A DNA stretch of 64,000 nucleotides. It comes from an uncultured Sutterella sp. GTDB lineage: Bacteria > Pseudomonadota > Gammaproteobacteria > Burkholderiales > Burkholderiaceae_F. The notes under the pieces are model-generated. The model ran no database searches, had not been told where the DNA came from, and worked only from the letters and a program-made list of their open reading frames with translations. Positions 61,428-64,000 of this stretch are shown piece by piece. The position numbers and the translations under genes are program-made. The stretch covers positions 47,996 through 111,995 of the forward strand of contig UQTE01000005.1 of NCBI GenBank assembly GCA_900543805.1, written 5' to 3'. The stretch's first letter is position 1; the number at the start of each line of letters is the position of its first letter.

Positions 61428-61452
61428 AGAGGCCGCCCGATGGGCGGCCTCT
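61428..61452. terminator. Bidirectional terminator between lpxD and brnQ copy 2
   Basis: AGAGGCCGCCC and GGGCGGCCTCT form an 11-bp perfect stem with a 3-nt loop, 65 bp past lpxD and 23 bp past the convergent brnQ stop. The minus-strand side is T-rich (TTCTTTG). Confidence 0.92.
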
Positions 61453-61474
61453 TGGCTTATGAGTCAATCACGCT

Positions 61475-62809
61475 TTAGGGCTGCGCCGGGCCCTTCGTGA
61501 GTGACTTGTGGATCATGCCGATGATGAAGCCCACCAAGGCGAAGGGAATCCAGCCGAGACCGTAGGTGTGCAGCGGCACCCAGTTCGCAAGGATGGCTTC
61601 GAGTCCGCCCATGGCGATCTTGGCCGTCTGCAGTCCGTTGTAGGTCGCCATCACGAAGGTGAAGCCGATCGTCCAAGCCCACACGCAACGGCGTCCGCCG
61701 ATCTTGTTGTGGAGGAGGGAAAGAATGACGAGCGCCACGCAAAGGGGATAGAGGAACATCAGCACGGGGATCGTCGAGACGATGATCGTCTTCAGCCCGA
61801 AGAGGCCGATGAGGTAGGAGATCACCGAGAAGATGACGACCCAGACCTTGTAGGGGAGGCGTCCCTTCGCAAGATTGAAGAAGTGCGCCGACGTGCAGCT
61901 GATGAGGCCGATGGCGGTCGTCATGCAGGCGAGAATCACCATGACGGAGAGAAGGATCGCGCCGCCGCTGCCGAAAAGAAGCTGCGCACTCAAGGCCAGA
62001 ATCGGAGCGCCGGTTTCCTGCACGCCGATGGCGGTCACGCTTTCGGCGCCCACCTTGGCGATGAAGATGTAGATGACCGCGAGCAAAGGTCCGGCGACCA
62101 TGGCCGCCTTGAAGACTTCGCGGGCGATGTCGGACTGCTTCGTGAAGCCCGACTCGCGAACGGCGCCGATGGCGAGGCTGCCGAAGATGAGGGCCGCAAT
62201 GGCGTCAAGCGTGTTGTAGCCGTCCAGGAAGCCCTGAACCGTCGCCATGAAGGGCGTGGCGTAGGGAGCGGCCGGCGCCTGGGGTTCGCCCATCGGAGCG
62301 AGGCAGCTCTGCACGATGAAGATCGCGAGCGAAAGAACGAGGAGCGGCGTCAAAATTTTGCCCACACGGTCGACAAGCCTCGAGGGCGACGCGGAAAGCC
62401 AACCCGCCACGACGAAGAAAACGGCGAGGAAGACGGGCATGCCGACTTCGAGCTGCGAGGGATCGAGGAAGGGGGCGATGCCGATTTCCCAGGAAACGGT
62501 GCCGGTTCGGGGCACGGCAAAGCAGGGACCGATGGCGAGGATGCAGACGTTGGCATAGAAGGCGCCGAACCAGGGATGCACGCGGCTGCCGATTTCCTGC
62601 AGTCCCGGCAGACCGGAGTAACCGACCGCCACCAACGTGAGGAGCGGGAGTCCGACGCCGGTAAGGCAAAAGCCCAACAGCGCCCACCAGACTTCCGTGC
62701 CGGAGGCCTGACCCATGGAGGCGGGGAAAATCAGATTGCCCGCGCCGAAAAAGAGCGCAAAGAGCATGAGACCGATGGGGATGAATCTTGTTTTGGATGG
62801 GGACTCCAT
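61475..62809 (-). CDS. brnQ: Branched-chain amino acid carrier, BrnQ/LIVCS family (copy 2)
   Basis: This 444-residue inner-membrane protein has about 12 hydrophobic segments and the family start IGLMLFALFFGAGNLIFPASMGQASG, with PRTGTVSWEIG and GYNTLDAIAALIFG matching copy 1 at 14590. It is diverged from copy 1, so the two may differ in substrate preference or regulation. It lies between lpxD and fabZ on the opposite strand, where lpx clusters normally continue, so it is likely an insertion into the cluster. Confidence 0.93.
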   Translation of the reverse strand: MESPSKTRFIPIGLMLFALFFGAGNLIFPASMGQASGTEVWWALLGFCLTGVGLPLLTLVAVGYSGLPGLQEIGSRVHPWFGAFYANVCILAIGPCFAVPRTGTVSWEIGIAPFLDPSQLEVGMPVFLAVFFVVAGWLSASPSRLVDRVGKILTPLLVLSLAIFIVQSCLAPMGEPQAPAAPYATPFMATVQGFLDGYNTLDAIAALIFGSLAIGAVRESGFTKQSDIAREVFKAAMVAGPLLAVIYIFIAKVGAESVTAIGVQETGAPILALSAQLLFGSGGAILLSVMVILACMTTAIGLISCTSAHFFNLAKGRLPYKVWVVIFSVISYLIGLFGLKTIIVSTIPVLMFLYPLCVALVILSLLHNKIGGRRCVWAWTIGFTFVMATYNGLQTAKIAMGGLEAILANWVPLHTYGLGWIPFALVGFIIGMIHKSLTKGPAQP

Positions 62810-63424
62810 GGATGCACCTTTTGTTTTGTTGCTTTCTTGTTTACCGGTCGGAACGGGCCGAGGAGCACCCGCGCCGACTCCATTCCTCCTGTATACAACA
62901 AAGTTCTTTCTGAAATTTCGAAAAATGCCGAAATTTTGTCCTACTAATATGAAGTGCTTAGATTGGAAGAAAACGAACTTTTAATGAATGTCTTTTATAA
63001 TCTCTTGAACGACAAGGAAAATGGTGGATTAGACTCATCCGAGTGGGTCCGAACGTCGGAATTTCATTTTGCAAAACTCCGAGTGCCTCTCGTAATGACG
63101 TCGATATTCAATATCGCCTAAGAGTTTCTGCCTAGAGCGAGGTCTTTCCAATTCCGTGCACTCGGGAGCAGGCGCTGCACACGCTTGCCGGAGATCGGCG
63201 GGTGCATGGAGGTCTCTCCCGCCGGGCACGTCTTCGTGTGTACGGACCTGTCGAGATGCCTCTATGGAAGGGTAAAAAGGCCGCAGGCTAATCCGTAGGT
63301 CCGAAGCCACTTTTCACACGAAGCCCTTCGTTTCGTGGCACACTAACACCCGAACTCTTCGGGACGAACGCACGGTCGTCCCGAAGCCATTTGAACGATT
63401 TCACATTTTCTTTTCGGCATTACG
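62810..63424. other. Intergenic region before fabZ, no supported gene
   Basis: This 615-bp gap holds the promoter side of brnQ copy 2 and AT-rich DNA near 62880-63010, including a TATAAT at 62995-63000 on the plus strand with no good -35. Frames in the middle (for example a minus-strand frame around 63035-63310) have no family features. I see no RNA, repeat or mobile element signature. The fabZ promoter must lie near 63350-63424. Confidence 0.5.
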
Positions 63425-63907
63425 ATGACGACCAAGTTTGACATCACCGACATCATGGACATGCTCCCCCACCGCTACCCGTTCCTCCTGATCGACCGGG
63501 TGGTGGAGCTTTCCGACGACCTCAACCGCGTCGTGGTGATCAAGAACGTGACGGTGAACGAACCGCAGTTCACGGGCCACTTCCCGCAGGTTCCCGTGAT
63601 GCCCGGCGTCCTCATCATTGAAGCCATGGCCCAGGCCTGCGCCATCATGGCGCTTGCGCGTCTCCCCGAAGACGTGGACCGCAAGAACAGCCTCTTCTAC
63701 TTCGCCGGCATCGACAACGCCCGCTTCAAGCGCGTCGTGCAGCCTGGCGACCAGCTCGTGATCGAAGGTCGCTTCATTCGACAGAAGCTCGGTCTCGGCG
63801 TCTTCGAAGCCGAAGCCAAGGTCGACGGCAAGGTCGCAGCTTCCGCGACGATGATGTGCGCTTACAGACCTAAGCCTGCGAAAGCAGGAAAGTCGGACGA
63901 AAAATAA
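63425..63907 (+). CDS. fabZ: 3-hydroxyacyl-ACP dehydratase FabZ
   Basis: This 160-residue hotdog-fold enzyme removes water from 3-hydroxyacyl-ACP in fatty acid elongation. The catalytic histidine lies in MLPHRYPFLLIDRV (about residue 17) and the glutamate in VPVMPGVLIIEAMAQA (about residue 69). It normally sits between lpxD and lpxA; here it is separated from lpxD by 2 kb. No lpxA start is seen in the 93 bp that remain in the window after its stop. Confidence 0.97.
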   Translation: MTTKFDITDIMDMLPHRYPFLLIDRVVELSDDLNRVVVIKNVTVNEPQFTGHFPQVPVMPGVLIIEAMAQACAIMALARLPEDVDRKNSLFYFAGIDNARFKRVVQPGDQLVIEGRFIRQKLGLGVFEAEAKVDGKVAASATMMCAYRPKPAKAGKSDEK

Positions 63908-64000
63908 GTGGGTCCCTTCCAAAAGCCCCTCCGCAGACGATTCTTTGAACTGTCCCCACTTTGCGAGACAGATTTTTAATCGATCGGGCGTTCAAGCCTG

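Noticed and set aside
63035..63310. Minus-strand frame of 91 codons between brnQ and fabZ as a gene or transposase remnant
   Set aside because: No ribosome site, no recognisable motif and Arg/His-rich composition; a transposase relic could not be supported.

Overview
The window is a GC-rich chromosomal segment from a Gram-negative bacterium, most likely a betaproteobacterium of the order Burkholderiales and plausibly a gut Sutterellaceae. This is inferred from gene order (xseB-ispA-dxs, smc-zipA-ligA, cdsA-dxr-rseP-bamA-skp-lpxD-fabZ), outer-membrane and lipid A genes, anaerobic C4-dicarboxylate transport and a Dcu/MmgE cluster; no rRNA gene is present to prove it. Almost all of it is ordinary, densely packed chromosome with many clear intrinsic terminators. 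No tRNA, rRNA or CRISPR array was seen.

Layout. 1-2.9 kb: the end of an ABC transporter operon and a Pho-type alkaline phosphatase with an array of Pho-box half-sites. 3-7 kb: a ZIP metal transporter, then xseB-ispA-dxs (isoprenoid precursors). 7-18 kb: an M20 peptidase/transporter pair, yajQ, murB, rpsT, murJ, a BrnQ carrier, an unknown 367-aa protein and a LysR-type regulator. 18.4-23.9 kb: a complete, translationally coupled biotin operon read on the minus strand, in which bioB and bioA form a single gene, followed by bioF, bioG, bioC and bioD. 24-35.6 kb: an ABC-F ATPase, prmB, smc, a P-loop kinase, zipA, ligA with a putative sliding-clamp tail, and a methylthioinosine phosphorylase. 35.7-41.4 kb: an NsrR-like Rrf2 regulator and an MmgE/PrpD, gate-domain membrane protein, amidotransferase and Dcu carrier group. 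41.3-42 kb: an AT-rich island and a possible structured RNA ending in a strong terminator. 42.5-46 kb: an ADP-ribosylglycohydrolase, PfkB kinase and NCS1 permease cassette resembling E. coli yegTUV. 46-50 kb: fhs, mscL, an orphan FixJ-type regulator and a lipoprotein.

50-64 kb is the conserved cdsA-dxr-rseP-bamA-skp-lpxD-fabZ envelope cluster, interrupted in two places. Between cdsA and dxr lie yigZ, a complete OMEGA element (omega RNA plus IscB nuclease, 51657-53287) and a metallophosphoesterase. Between lpxD and fabZ lie a second BrnQ carrier and about 600 bp of featureless DNA.

The most striking feature is the IscB element. It has intact RuvC and HNH residues, an upstream RNA with a convincing guide-scaffold junction, 23-bp inverted ends differing at one position, and a 7-bp repeat (TAGAAAC) at both borders. 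The predicted 16-nt guide ends exactly at that repeat and reads the 3' end of yigZ. IscB/OMEGA as a class is known; the end structure of this copy is the unusual part. The BioB-BioA fusion, the yegTUV-like cassette and the candidate RNA near 41.6-41.9 kb are the next most interesting items.
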